Of a stretch of 64,000 bases of DNA, positions 48,969-61,066 are shown piece by piece (position 1 is the stretch's first letter; every line of letters begins with the position of its first letter). The stretch comes from Siphonodentalium dalli (Eukaryota; Mollusca; Scaphopoda; Gadilida; Siphonodentaliidae). The notes under the pieces are model-generated. The model saw only the letters and a list, made by a program, of their open reading frames with translations, made no database searches and was not told the origin of the DNA. The DNA lies in NCBI GenBank assembly GCA_032622095.1, contig CP136067.1:179896556-179960555 (forward strand), in the 5' to 3' direction. Both the position numbers and the translations under genes were made by a program.

Positions 48969-51421
48969 TGCTCCAACTTGAAAACAAATTTGACTTCTTG
49001 TCTGATATAATACAACATGTGTTGGATATTTTAGGAGGTGGGTGGCTTTATACATTTCAAATTCAAGGTGCGTTCCTCCCCAATGGAGACCCTCCATCCA
49101 CGTCCCTGATGAATGTTGGTGAAGTACATATGTGATTGTATAGCCCTGGAAGTTATTGCTGTGGCCAATTTTCAGATTTCATGTGTATGTATACAATTGC
49201 AATTAAATAACTAGTCTGAGTAATAGCTTTTTCTAATGAAAACAATATTGTAATAAGTGTTTACTATTTTTTGCAGATAACCTCAGCTTATCGTAAGAAT
49301 GAGTGATGTGATCCTCCGAATTTGCTGCAAGACAACTTTGCCAATAATTCTGGAATTTGTGAGAGGACAAAACATTTCCAATGGCAGTCTGTGTCTGTGA
49401 GTAAAATATAATGATGTTACTTTGCATTTCAACTAATCTTTTAAGTTTGAGAGGCATTGGGGCTACATGATCTGACTCACGTGTATCACAACCTACATGC
49501 ACATGTACAGTCGGTCAGGATGCTGAAATCAATCATCCAGATGAAATACTCTCATAATGAGGGGGTGCTTATGACTCTACGGCAATGCTATAGATGTGTG
49601 CTTCTTACGGAACACTCATTTTAGATATATTCTTCGCTGATGTTGAATCAAATATGAATCATATACTCATGCAGCAGCATGTTTCATTGAATATGATTTT
49701 TTTAATATTTGCAGGATCCTAAAATTAAGTTACCCCTAGTGTCATCGAGAATCTTGTATCAAATGAGTTGCAGAAGGTCCATGGATATATTTTGCGACAG
49801 CAAAACTCGAGCAGAATGTAATTATGCACTGTCCACCATGATTTTGATAAAATATTTGAGATTATGGTACAAGTTGTGTTCTGTGTTTATTCTACACCAT
49901 TGTGTCAATCCATGAGTCAGCTACCTTTATTGTGATTTAAGTCTGATGGATAACCGGTTATGATCGGGACATCACCTGCAGCTGATTGTTGACATACTAA
50001 ATGTACCTATAATAGCTGTAAGAAAGGTGACAATATCAACAAAAATGGTTCCGGCTTCTATTCCACTAGAGGCATACAATACTAGGTATTCAATGGTGAA
50101 ATTTGGTTGAATAGTCAATAGGTGTGGAATAAAGCTTTATTTTATTTTACTTCTAATTACACAGCTGTAATATTTTGGTCTATTTCATAAATTAAGTTAC
50201 ATTGCTGGTATAATTTTTCAGCTTGTCCACGATAGTGCAATCCTGATGTCATTGAGACTCGCAACATATTTGACATCATGCATGACAGCCTATCCAGTAC
50301 CAGAGAATTAATTAAATTTCTTGCCATGTTCAATATATAACTAACTTGCCTAGATAGTGGACAAATACTATTACTTGATTGAATATTGGTGTGTAGTAAA
50401 TACAAAACCAAACCACACCTGCAAACAATTGTCTACTTATCTGTTATGTTAAAGTGTTATGCTGCAAGATGCAACTTGACACTGGCCACTCGTGTAATAT
50501 TTCACGGAACTTGAGCCCCAACAAATTGGTGCAATATCGTTCACCGCTTTGACAGTCTGTATACTAACTATACTCAAATGTTTTTTTAATATTTGTATAA
50601 TTTAGCGTGCAAATTCTCAAGTTGATTCAATGAACCCCATATATTCAGCTTCCAACAACAACATATTTTGAAATGCTGCTTCAGTTATCAGAATCGATTA
50701 ATTGCTCAAAAATAATGTCAATTATAGTATAAAATTGCTCAAAATGTGTTATTTATGAACATGTTGTTCAATGAAAATTTTGCCTCATCAACACAAAGCT
50801 ACTTGATTTTAGAGTTATCATCTTCATCCGCAATTTGGTCCAAGACCATTGGCCCGTTGACTTTTTCCCAGGCCACTATTAAGTCTCGATGGTGAAAAAT
50901 AATAGATTTAAAAATGAATATGTAATAACTCTTAGCTTTGGTGGGTGGGTTCATCGACTCAAATCAAATATCCTCCCACCCGAATCCAAATATATAGTAA
51001 TTGAACCTTATTGAGGGGCATCTAATCGGATGATGCATACTTAATATTGATTATATTTAAACAGTTTACAGCTCGTGTTTGTTCTGAGCAATAACTATTT
51101 CTAAAAATAGTGACAAATATATGTCCCACATGGCAACTTGATAGTCACATTATATAAGGAAATCAATATTAATTGATAGTAGTGTTCCCAGGTAGGTGTT
51201 TTTGATTCATTTCTCTTGTGTTATACCGAGGAAGCTATATACTTGTTGTGGGAACAGTTAATTCATCTATAAATTGAAGCCTGGAAATCATAGAGTGTGT
51301 CATTTCATGTTTGGGAATATATGATTAACATTGGTACAAGTGACCTAGATAGCTGGAACCTGATTTGTGGATTTTCATCAACAAGTGGGGGGAGGTGTGT
51401 TTGAAAATGGTTGGTTAAATG

Positions 51422-51828
51422 TTAAAGGTACTCAATCCGATTAGACCCTCATAAATTACTATTTCTTTGGCTTCTGAGGTAAAACAAATAATTGATTCGA
51501 GTCGAGTAACCTACCCATCAACCCTCAGAGTGATCAGATATCAATTTTTGAAGTTGTGTTATCTCTTGTTTCTGGCCCAGAACATGCCGTCAAACGGAAG
51601 TTCTCAGTGCTTCATTTTAGAGTTATCCATCTTCGTCCGTTTGAATAAATGTTTCTGTTGCAATTATTAGTACACATCTCGAGAAAATTACATATTTAAA
51701 AAACAAATCAATATCTGAACATTCTGAGCTTTGATGGATGGGTTCCTCAACTCAAATTAATAATTTTTTACCCCTGAAGCCGAAGAAATAGTAATTTAGG
51801 GGTGCTTAATCAGATTGAGTACCTTTAA
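51422..51828. mobile_element. MITE with TTAAAGGTACTCAATCCGAT ends, copy 2
   Basis: A complete 407-bp copy with long inverted repeats containing AATTACTATTTCTTTGGCTT and GATTCGAGTCGAG. A further eroded, inverted half copy is at about 50810-51035. Confidence 0.75.
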
Positions 51829-52949
51829 GATCCATGCTATAATATATTTTTTTCAGCTCAAACCATGACATACATAAAAAATAATTTAAAATTCTGACTT
51901 CATATATTTATTTTTTCAGGATGACTACAGAATCAGATATAAAATGTGCTATATCAGGAAGTAGAGGTCTACCATACAGTAATGATATGTTACTACTTGT
52001 AGCTCCAAAATGCCATGAGTTGAATTTCCCATTCAAGGTGGATGACAAACAGTATTTATGGACCAGTTCTCAAATGTGTGACAATCTTCAGCCGTGTAAT
52101 ATCATACACATGCTTTGTAAATTACCATGTAATATGTTATTGTGAAGGAGGATGGATGATAAGTCACATTATTGTAATTGATGATCTGACAATCTTCAAC
52201 TAAGGAATTTTCTGTTCTCTGTTCATTAAAATCATGGCAAAAGAAGCCTTGATTTTGGCTAACTACAGGATTGGAGCAGTGGTCATACTATTATTCCTCT
52301 AATTTATTAACTGACTGAAACAGCTGAAGTGGACTATCTAATAACATTTCTCCAGTGAACATGTCTGCTTGTGCCTCAACTGTTACTGCAGTGTCAACCA
52401 GAGTTTGGAGGCTCCTGCAGCACATGAAATATGAATTATCAGCTTCATTTGTTGGATATATAGTTATATACCATTAAAATAAAGTTCATGTAAAATAATT
52501 ATACTCTTTGAGAATAAACTTTCCTCTATCAAAGTAATGGTGGTAACATTGTATTGAAAAATGATGTCAGTTTAATATAATATGGGTTTATTTATCTACT
52601 GAAAATAGGATAAGTCAGTGGGGTGTACAATTAAATAACATCAAAGAGACCATATATAATCTTGGTGGTTGGTGTGATGACACCTTATCAGTGTTCTGTG
52701 TATTCTGCTTCTGAATTGTAATGTAAGCATTGATACTGAATCTTAATTTCCATGATACACTATGAAAGTAATAGAGAAGTGATTCCTGTTCAATGACTGG
52801 TGGCATCCTAACTACCGTACATGTAACGCAACAGAAACTGCTGGTCCCACTTTTACTTGTAACTTCTTTCGTAAATTTTAACAGTACTTATCTGACAGCG
52901 CTGTCTCGTCAAAAGTTTAAAACAGATAAAAACGATAAATTTAATATAT

Positions 52950-53760
52950 GCTCAGTTTTCGAAAAATCCTCATGTCATTGATGCGGGAGAGGTGGCTTGG
53001 AATCATTCCAAAGATCCTCATGCCCTGTCAATTGAAGAGGTGACTTCGATGCTGACTCCAGAATGAGAGCAATTATTAAAATGCACGTAACATGCATGTA
53101 ACTCTATTCATAACAGCATTGTTTGTATTGTCATTGCCATTTTATTGTACCGGTATATATGAATTTCAATGCCAACTTTCTCTGAAGTTAGTTCCATTCC
53201 ACGAATCCGTTATACATGTATATGATAACTAATGGGTTGATACTTTTTGGAGAGTGTTGTGTCCGCTTGTCAAAACTTATAAAAATGATATTTTCATGCT
53301 CACTCAGTTTTTGAAAAATCCTCTTGTCATTGACAAGGGAGAGGTGACTTGAAGTCATTCCAAAGATCCTCATACCCTGTCAATTGAAGAGGTGACTTCG
53401 ATGCCTTATCCTGGATGCAATCAATTAAAATATAAACTTGAGTGCATCTAACTTTTCTGGTTCAATATAATTGTTTAATTGCCAATTTATTTTACAGGCA
53501 AATACCAACTATGGGTGATGTTCGATCAATTAAGCGTACTGGATGTATATCTAATAGCACATTCCTCGGGATTTTATTCTGGGTAACATTTTTCTGACAA
53601 TGCTGTGTTTTCTCAACAAAATTTATAAATATGATACTTTCATTCTCAGTTTTTGAAAGATCTTCATGTCATTGACATGGGAGAGGTGGCTTGGAGTCAA
53701 TCCAAAGATCCCCGTGCCCTGTCAATTGAAGAAGTGGCTTCAATGCTGGCTTAAAGCAAT
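52950..53760. repeat. Tandem repeat, about 350-bp unit, three copies
   Basis: A block containing GGGAGAGGTGGCTTGGA, TCCAAAGATCCTCATGCC and TGTCAATTGAAGAGGTGAC recurs at about 52970, 53320 and 53665. Units are diverged outside this core. It lies in the right third of the 10.5-kb element. Confidence 0.7.
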
Positions 53761-54049
53761 TATTAATTTTAAAAATAGTGAGTTAAACCTTTCTTGCCCA
53801 TTTCATGGTCATGGCAAATTTATTATACCAGTACATGTAAATGCCAATGTAATATGAGGTCCATTCAGCATATATAACATATGATAGCATGTTTTTCATG
53901 ATTTGTTTTGGCTAATAATTATCGCTTTCAATATCAAACATTCTTACTGTGATGGCTTAAATTCAGTGGCCTCAACCATGTGATTCTGATTCGACATTAC
54001 AGTTGCTACATCACCCAAAAATGTCCAATATTTGCAAAAAGAATGCATG

Positions 54050-54460
54050 TAAAGTTATTACACATAAAGTATATAGATTAGTTGGTACACAGTGTGTGTA
54101 CCAAATATGCACAATACTGGGTACTATATACTACAAAATTGTGTAGGTTGTTACACAGATGTGTATAAATAAAGTACACACTACTGTGTACTATGTACAC
54201 ACTACTGTGTACTATGTACACAAATGTGTATACATAAAGTACACACTAACTGTGTATTATCTGTGTACTAACTGTAGTAACGGTCTACCAACTTTTTACT
54301 ACACGTAAGTATATAGCGGCTACACATACATGTGTGTATAGAGCTACACATATTGTGTGTACCAAAAATTGCTCTACAGTTTCTACACATAATTGTTGGG
54401 GAGCAGATGTTACACATATATGTGTACAAAGTGTATAGCGTTTCTACACAGTGGTGTTTA
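54050..54460. repeat. Subterminal TACACA/TGTGTA motif cluster, right end of 10.5-kb element
   Basis: More than a dozen TACACA or TGTGTA hexamers, often paired as palindromes (for example 54411-54426), fill the last 400 bp of the element. Such arrays bind transposase in some DNA transposons; that role here is inference. Confidence 0.65.
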
Positions 54461-54539
54461 GAGAGCACGTTGTCTGGATTCGAACTGTACATCGTCAGAT
54501 GACCGGCCCACTGCATGGTAAATTAAAAAACTGGTTATA

Positions 54540-54690
54540 TATACCTTTACGTTGTGACATTTTGAACAGATTATTGGTCAGCACTGCTTGTGATTGTGGT
54601 TTCTCTGAATCGACAAAAACATTGATAAGTCTATGTGGGACACGAATAGGCCGCTGTTTACACTAGGCCGCGTTACGATTGGACAGTGTG
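54540..54690 (-). repeat. Boundary repeat, copy 4
   Basis: Right-arm counterpart of copy 1, with TTATTGGTCAGC, TTTCTCTGAATCGAC and GGCCGCTGTTTACACT. It lies just outside the 10.5-kb insertion. Confidence 0.75.
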
Positions 54691-54990
54691 ATGGTAGGGT
54701 AAATTAATCAACTGCAGGTCTGCAACACCTTTAAATTATTTTATACGGACTTAATGCATACCTGTCGAAGAAATAGTCTTTATATGTTTATATTTTGTGA
54801 CAAGGAAATAGGAAAAAGTGAACATACTATCGTTCCTAGCATCAAACATGTCAATATTCTTTTGTCCAAGTTATGTTCATATTGTAAGTCACTTTATTAT
54901 TTGTGTTCATTCAAATGCTGTTATATTATGTTACGTAGAACATTTTTTGTTATTGTTTAATTCTTACTATCAATTACAATCGGAAGTAAT

Positions 54991-56262
54991 ATGAAAATGT
55001 TATGTATACAACGAACAAACGCAAACTGTTATGTATACAACGAACAAACGCAAACTTCTCACGCTGTTATGTGTACAACGAACAAACGCAAACTGTTATG
55101 TATACAACGAACAAACGCAAACTTCTCACGCTGTTATGTATACAACGAACAAACGCAAACTGTTATGTATACAACGAACAAAGCAAACTTCTCACGCTGT
55201 TATGTATACAACGAACAAACGCAAACTGTTATGTATACAACGAACAAACGCAAACGTCTCACGCTGTTATGTATACAACGAACAAACGCAAACTGTTATG
55301 TATACAACGAACAAACGCAAACTTATCACGCTGTTATGTATACAACGAACAAACGCAAACTGTTATGTATACAACGAACAAACGCAAACTGTTATGTATA
55401 CAACGAACAAACGCAAACTGTTATGAAAACAACGAACAAACGCAAACTTCTCACGCTGTTATGTATACAACGAACAAACGCAAACTGTTATGTATACAAC
55501 GAACAAACGCAAACTTCTCACGCTGTTATGTATACAACGAACAAACGCAAACTGTTATGTATACAACGAACAAACGCAAACTTCTCACGCTGTTATGTAT
55601 ACAAAGAACAAACGCAAACTGTTATGTATACAACGAACAAACGCAAACTGTTATGTATACAACGAACAAACGCAAACTGTTATGTATACAACGAACAAAC
55701 GCAAACTTCTCACGCTGTTATGTATACAACGAACAAACGCAAACTGTTATGTATACAACGAACAAACGCAAACTTCTCACGCTGTTATGTATACAACGAA
55801 CAAACGCAAACTGTTATGTATACAACGAACAAACGCAAACTTCTCACGCTGTTATGTATACAACGAACAAACGCAAACTGTTATGTATACAACGAACAAA
55901 CGCAAACTGTTATGTATACAACGAACAAACGCAAACTGTTATGTATACAACGAACAAACGCAAACTTCTCACGCTGTTATGTGTACAACGAACAAACGCA
56001 AACTGTTATGTATACAACGAACAAACGCAAACTTCTCACGCTGTTATGTATACAACGAACAAACGCAAACTGTTATGTATACAACGAACAAACGCAAACT
56101 TCTCACGCTGTTATGTATACAACGAACAAACGCAAACTGTTATGTATACAACGAACAAACGCAAACTTCTCACGCTCTTATGTATACAACGAACAAACGC
56201 AAACTGTTATGTATACAACGAACAAACGCAAACTGGTATGTATACAACGAACAAACGCAAAC
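54991..56262. repeat. Minisatellite of alternating 29- and 38-bp units, about 39 copies
   Basis: The common unit is ATGTATACAACGAACAAACG plus CAAACTGTT (29 bp). Nearly every second unit adds TTCTCACGC (38 bp). The left arm holds one ancestral unit at about 150-195 on the opposite strand, so expansion is right-arm-specific. Unit lengths are not multiples of three, and all three plus frames stay open because the unit lacks stops. The resulting 272- to 467-codon frames are therefore not evidence of a protein. Confidence 0.92.
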
Positions 56263-57069
56263 TGTTTCGCGGTTTTGCATGAATACAAACGCTTTAAGAT
56301 GCAATTAATATCGATTATCGATATGTACCCATATTGCGATAATAATTTGGATATCGTATCGATAATTTGTTGTTGTCATATCGTGAAGCCCTAAAAAAAT
56401 ACTTCAATAATGTACAAAAGTATGTTTATTCGGCACGGAACAACACAGAACGTTCCTTGATTTCTAATTCCTGATATGGAAACACAAAGATCACGTGTGC
56501 CACTTCTCTTCGGAAAATTAATAACAGCTACATGTACATGTATAATAATTATCGATAACTCTGTTGATCCCCACAAGCAATACCGAAATATGTTATATCC
56601 GTCCATAAGTCCGCCAGGTCGTCCATAATAACTTTGAAGCTCTCTATCTCAGTAAAAAAGGCCGGATTTGAATGATCTATATATGGTTTGCTCATGGACC
56701 AGCAAAGGGGAAAATATCCAGATTTCGTCTATTGATGTTCATGCAGAGTTATGGCCCTTAGCATGAAAAATGCATCCTTGCTAACATTTGATATCTGCTA
56801 ACCCTTTCTACACTAAATCACCATTGATGAGTTGTTATCTAATAAGTTCAACAGGTCGTTTTATTGAACTTATGATCTAAATATTTCCCTCAATAAATAG
56901 GGTTCTTTCTGTACTTTTATGTATCTGTCGTGTGCTTTGGCACCTTCAATTAACATCCCTCCAAATGAATAATAGATAATTCCAATGTACACTTTTAACT
57001 GACTGGGAGAATCCATTCAGTATAAAAATGGTTAACATAGCCCATATTTGAATTCAAACTGCAAAACAG

Positions 57070-57340
57070 AGTTCAGTCCCCTCGCCACGTGATGTCTGAA
57101 CACTGCCGGCACGTGTATTTTCTTAATTAAATCTGATATTTTTTTATTGAAGTGTTTTGTCAGTTACAATTCATTGTGGCTTGATCTGGACCATTTTCAA
57201 ATGAATATGGACAGTTCAGTTTATCAGAATAATGCAGAATGAATTGTAAACTACACAAATCTCAAATAAATAAAAGCGACATTTCTTCACTATAACGTAT
57301 ATGTGCGGGCAGTGGTAAGTCCCGCGCAGGGGACTGAACT
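57070..57340. mobile_element. MITE with AGTTCAGTCCCC ends
   Basis: AGTTCAGTCCCCTCGC at one end and GCAGGGGACTGAACT at the other. Imperfect inverted repeats continue through CACTGCCGGCAC. No clear target duplication was found. Confidence 0.65.
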
Positions 57341-57344
57341 ATGC

Positions 57345-58370
57345 ATGGAGCTTGGTTTGAATTATATTTATGAAAAGCATGAAAGGGAGATTATCCAGTG
57401 ATGCTCTATGCTATGGAAAGCCGAAGGGGAAATGATTGTTGCCAATTGTTTGTTGCAGACTGTACACTAAATAATGAAATTCAACTTTACAAAACGTGAT
57501 CTGGCACATGTATTGCCTACTATATGTCTACATTTCAAACGAATGTCCGAGTGAAATTGATGTAGTCTGTTGTTTAGAGTACTGGGTTTAACATTGCTGA
57601 TCAGTGGCGGAATGTTGGATTTTTAGTTTCAGCACTTAGTGTTAGGCATGTGAACTACAGTGCAACTCCCCAGTTCCCATTAAATTCCAAGGTGACTTTC
57701 ATCAACACGAATAACTAATCGGCTAATCGAACTGTGTCAGATGCATGGTGACGATGCTGGGGTGGGGGAAGGGGTGTCTAATTGTGGTTTTATATCATTC
57801 TTGTGTGCATTCTGTGATCTTTTGCGTGATAGGCATTGTTGAATTATTTATAAATGGTGTCTTTGAATTTAAAAATAACTTGTTGTTAAACTTTAATTGT
57901 ATTGCAATACTGTGATTGGTTGGTTAAAACTAGCATCCAGTTTATGACACCATATTTCATTCGTCAGTATCACAACTAGCAATCAGAAACAAGCAATTAG
58001 CAACTAGCAACTAGCAACAAGCATGCATCCCCTTCGGCTTTAAATACTATACATTTATCAGGCCGATGCAATACCGAGCTCTGAACTGTTGATTCATGCG
58101 AGAATTGAAGGCTATAGTTACGTGCCAATATAACAATAACATGATTTTTGAGGGCATTATGGTTTATTAACGGCCCGACAGTAATGATTAACAGTTCAAT
58201 GACCTATTAGTTTTTTATACATATTCACGATTAAGACAATAATTCAACCATATAGCGTGATTTCCAATCATAAAATCACTATAGTGATATTTTCTTGAAA
58301 TAAACACAGTAAGTCTGATGTTGAAGCGACGTAACTCGCGTGATAATAAACGAGATCTAACTTTCGGTCA
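57345..58370. other. Intergenic, nothing firm recognised
   Basis: A short AGCAACTAGCAACTAGC repeat occurs near 57980-58020. No coding sequence is supported. Confidence 0.4.
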
Positions 58371-58374
58371 GTTT

Positions 58375-58428
58375 CCGGGCCGCGGGCCGATAGTGAACAT
58401 AGCTTTTCGTTATCGGCCCGCGGCCCGG
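58375..58428. repeat. GC-rich perfect hairpin
   Basis: Arms CCGGGCCGCGGGCCGATA and TATCGGCCCGCGGCCCGG are perfect over 18 bp with an 18-nt loop, in AT-rich surroundings. Confidence 0.9.
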
Positions 58429-58429
58429 T

Positions 58430-59440
58430 GTTTTGGTAACAATACACTATTTGGAACGCCCCGAAAAACGTTATCAATGGCCTAGAGAACGCCCCATAAA
58501 GTGGTAATAATACAAGTTGAATAAAATACATATATAGATCTCAATGCGCATTTTTATATTATTTCCGCATACATTCATATATATAGCCGAATTATTTCGC
58601 CCCGGTGATCCAAGAAATATGACTGCAATCTGTTTCCGGTTTTAACTCAAACACAGGACTTCCACGTGAATATTTGTGATCAATGTGTTTATCGACATTT
58701 ACGTAGTTCGGCCTACACGAGTGTGTGCAATTAAATTTCTCTCATTGGTTTAAACTCTGATGACGAATCGAACTAACTGTTCACAAAATCAACTGAGGTT
58801 TTCCGATTCCAGCAGAAGATTCTAGCGGAGTTGTGCCACTTTAAGTGAATTAGAGTTATCTCCCCGTACAAGCTGTTTTTGGACAAGTATGATATATCAG
58901 ACACGGGCACATACATGCACCATTACCTGCGGATCAAGGGATTTTTCACCTACCCTGACACAGTTTGTATATCGGAGACTGTTTCTGTGCGTCGAAATGT
59001 ACTTATATATAGATGATGATCTTGCGACAAGAAAAAATCAGTCTGAGTAAACTGATGTAGTCTGATAGTCTGAAACATTTCGATATACTTTGCATTACCA
59101 AACCTATACAGGGCTTTGCACGCAGTATGACGTCACCGCCCAAGCTTTGTACTAATAATTTCACGCGACTCTCTTTTGATTGGCTGCTATTATTTTCTGC
59201 GGCGAAAGCTCGCGATTTGTGGTTGACTGACAATGAAGTAATTATTTCTTAAAGTACCTGCTATCTGTTTCGGACTATCGAAAGTGCAGATTTTGGATAG
59301 TCTGGGTTCGCGCAGACAGAAACAAAATGACTAAATTGGAGGAAGCTGACAACATGTCCCGTTCTACTGACAGTAACCATATGGACATCACGAATGTTTA
59401 TGTATAATTCAATAAACTTTCAGGTCTCGTATTCACCAGA
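58430..59440. other. Intergenic, nothing recognised
   Basis: Frames here are short and lack family motifs. The stretch lies between the hairpin and the half MITE. Confidence 0.4.
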
Positions 59441-59447
59441 AGCTACC

Positions 59448-59680
59448 TTAAAGGTACTCAATCCGATCAGACGCTCCTAAATGACCATTTCTTTGGCTTC
59501 GGGGGTAAAAAACATTTGATTCGAGTCGAGGAACCCACCCACCAAAGCTCAGGGTGATAAGATTTTTTTGCGATTTGTTAAGTTAGCTATTTCTATTGTT
59601 TGTGGACCAGAAGCACGTGGTCAAACGGATGAAGATGCGGATGAAGATGGATAACTCTAAAATCAAGTGGTAATAAATTG
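59448..59680. mobile_element. Half copy of the TTAAAGGTACTCAATCCGAT MITE
   Basis: One end and about 230 bp of interior are recognisable; the second terminal repeat is missing. It lies outside the 10.5-kb element, so the family is dispersed. Confidence 0.6.
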
Positions 59681-59763
59681 GAAGATTCGGTTTTGTACCG
59701 GACTTTATACTGTGGTCGTCAGTCGGATCGACATGTCGCCGCGTATAGGATTGTCCAATCAAT

Positions 59764-59924
59764 GAGCTTTAACGAGGACCATAGATTGACTAGTATTGTT
59801 TAACGAGGACCATATATTGACTAGTATTGTTTAACGAGGACCATAGATTGACTAGTATTGTTTAACGAGGACCATAGATTGACTAGTATTGTTTAACGAG
59901 GACCATAGATTGACTAGTATTGTT
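59764..59924. repeat. 31-bp tandem repeat, five copies
   Basis: The unit TTTAACGAGGACCATAGATT plus GACTAGTATTG repeats five times with one A/T change in the second copy. The near-identity of units suggests a recent expansion. Confidence 0.9.
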
Positions 59925-59969
59925 GATAGCATGAAATTTCCAAATATTGAATTTCTTTTACAAAAGTTG

Positions 59970-60190
59970 GGATGATACCCCATAAACCCCCTGTCCCTAG
60001 GAATGTCAGTGACTGCTTAATCCAAAAATATTTCAGAGCGGGTAGTATTTAATAATATATGTATAATCAGCATAACGTGTTATCATCACATCATGTGACA
60101 CATATTGTACATTACATTGTTTTGACATGATTGTATCGAAATGTCATATAAAGTTGATCTGAAAAACAAAATCGTTTTTTCCGAGTGGTG
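59970..60190. repeat. Copy of the TLR 3' flank
   Basis: CCTGTCCCTAGGAATGTCAG, CATGATTGTATCGAAA and TTTCCGAGTG occur here and again at 62060-62262, directly downstream of the TLR stop. It may be the trace of a duplicated TLR locus or a dispersed repeat. Confidence 0.55.
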
Positions 60191-60432
60191 GATATAAGGG
60201 CGCGTAACGACCTTCATAGATTGACTGCTACCGTTGATTTCTAACTAAAACTCCAGATAGTGAATATGAGCCCAAGCGTGAATTTTGAGCGACTGACAAA
60301 TTACAGTGATTCCCCCACGATTAATGAATATTTGGTGTTGTGACAATAGGGGACATGAAAAATGAAAAAATATCAAACACAAGTACGAGCAATATGTCTC
60401 CCAGTAATTATCATGCGGGGCATATATGCATG

Positions 60433-60860
60433 TGACCCGCCATATCAAATCCAGTCGTAAGTCAGGATTGTTTTACCCTGTGCCAATGCATTCTCTTATA
60501 TATGCGAGTCGACCATATGTCGCCTCGCATATATAAGAGAATGCATTGGCCTAACAATTTAAAAAAAAAAATTAATAATTTTTTCTTGTATTCTTTAACA
60601 ATTTTATAATTTCACCCACACAGAACCCCAGACAAACATGAGCAGACGACACGCTTAATTATATATGCTTCTATATATGCGTGGGGCTCCCTGCAGGGTA
60701 GTGGATGTTTTTTATTTTATGTCCTAAACATTGTAAGAAACATTTATTTAAAAAACATGATAAAAAATTGTTAGGCCAATGCATTCTCTTATATAAGAGA
60801 ATGCATTGGCACAGGGTAAAAAAAATCCCGACTTACGACTGGATTTGATATGGCGGGTCA
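60433..60860. mobile_element. MITE carrying the palindrome pair, near the TLR
   Basis: It has the same outer ends TGACCCGCC and GGCGGGTCA, CCCTGTGCC inner boundary and palindromes (60480-60550, and a short one at 60775-60813). At 428 bp it is the longest copy here. Confidence 0.8.
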
Positions 60861-61066
60861 TATATGTGGAATCGTAATTAGAACTACATGTAGTGATATA
60901 CCGAAAAAGCCCCTCAAAATTAAGCGTGTTTCAGTGTGTTTCTAAACAAAAATCAATTTCATGTTGACCATGCGCTCAGTTTTGGCAAAAGTTTCACATG
61001 GATTGTCTCTAATACAACTGATCCAATTAATGGGCATTCCCCATCTTAGATGCTGTGTGCTATATA

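Larger units (their letters stand above)
44120..52510 (+). other. Possible spliced non-coding or decayed transcript within the 10.5-kb element
   Basis: Several stretches have exon-like edges: an end at about 44240 (AAAG|GTGAGA), 49276-49395 (TTTTTTGCAG acceptor, GTGAGT donor), 49715 onward (TTTGCAG acceptor) and 51920-52500 (TTTTTTTCAG acceptor, later AATAAA). The last contains a 74-codon frame (51921-52145) that I do not recognise. The pieces do not join into a convincing protein. Chance in AT-rich DNA is a real alternative. Confidence 0.25.
43924..54465. mobile_element. Right-only 10.5-kb insertion with terminal inverted repeats
   Basis: The left arm (about 768-774) reads continuously where this block interrupts the right arm. 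Both ends start CTCTCT and reach ACTGTGTAG after 22 nt, with 18 of 22 positions matching in inverted orientation. The repeated flank is CA (or CAC by another alignment). Subterminal zones at both ends are rich in TACACA/TGTGTA palindromes, including an identical 16-mer about 120 bp from the left end and 40 bp from the right end. No transposase is recognisable. It contains a SINE, MITEs and tandem repeats. Short inverted repeats, tiny target duplication and subterminal motif clusters recall CACTA/EnSpm elements, but class is unproven. Confidence 0.7.
25815..56420. repeat. Right arm of giant inverted duplication
   Basis: This is the reverse-complement partner of the left arm. It is longer because of right-only insertions: the intron-1 minisatellite and LINE fragment (about 26880-30700), a hAT-like element (38183-39300), a tandem duplication (42536-43872), a 10.5-kb terminal-inverted-repeat element (43924-54465) and a minisatellite expansion (54991-56262). 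The match can be followed to 56420, which pairs with base 1. Anything beyond cannot be compared in this window. Confidence 0.9.

Noticed and set aside
54991-56262. CRISPR-like array appearance
   Set aside because: There are no unique spacers; units abut directly, the extra 9 bp is invariant, and the surroundings are eukaryotic.
54991-56394. 467-, 426- and 272-codon frames repeating TTNKRKL/CIQRTNAN
   Set aside because: The 29- and 38-bp units lack stops in all three frames. The three frames give permuted copies of the same peptide, as expected from a minisatellite.
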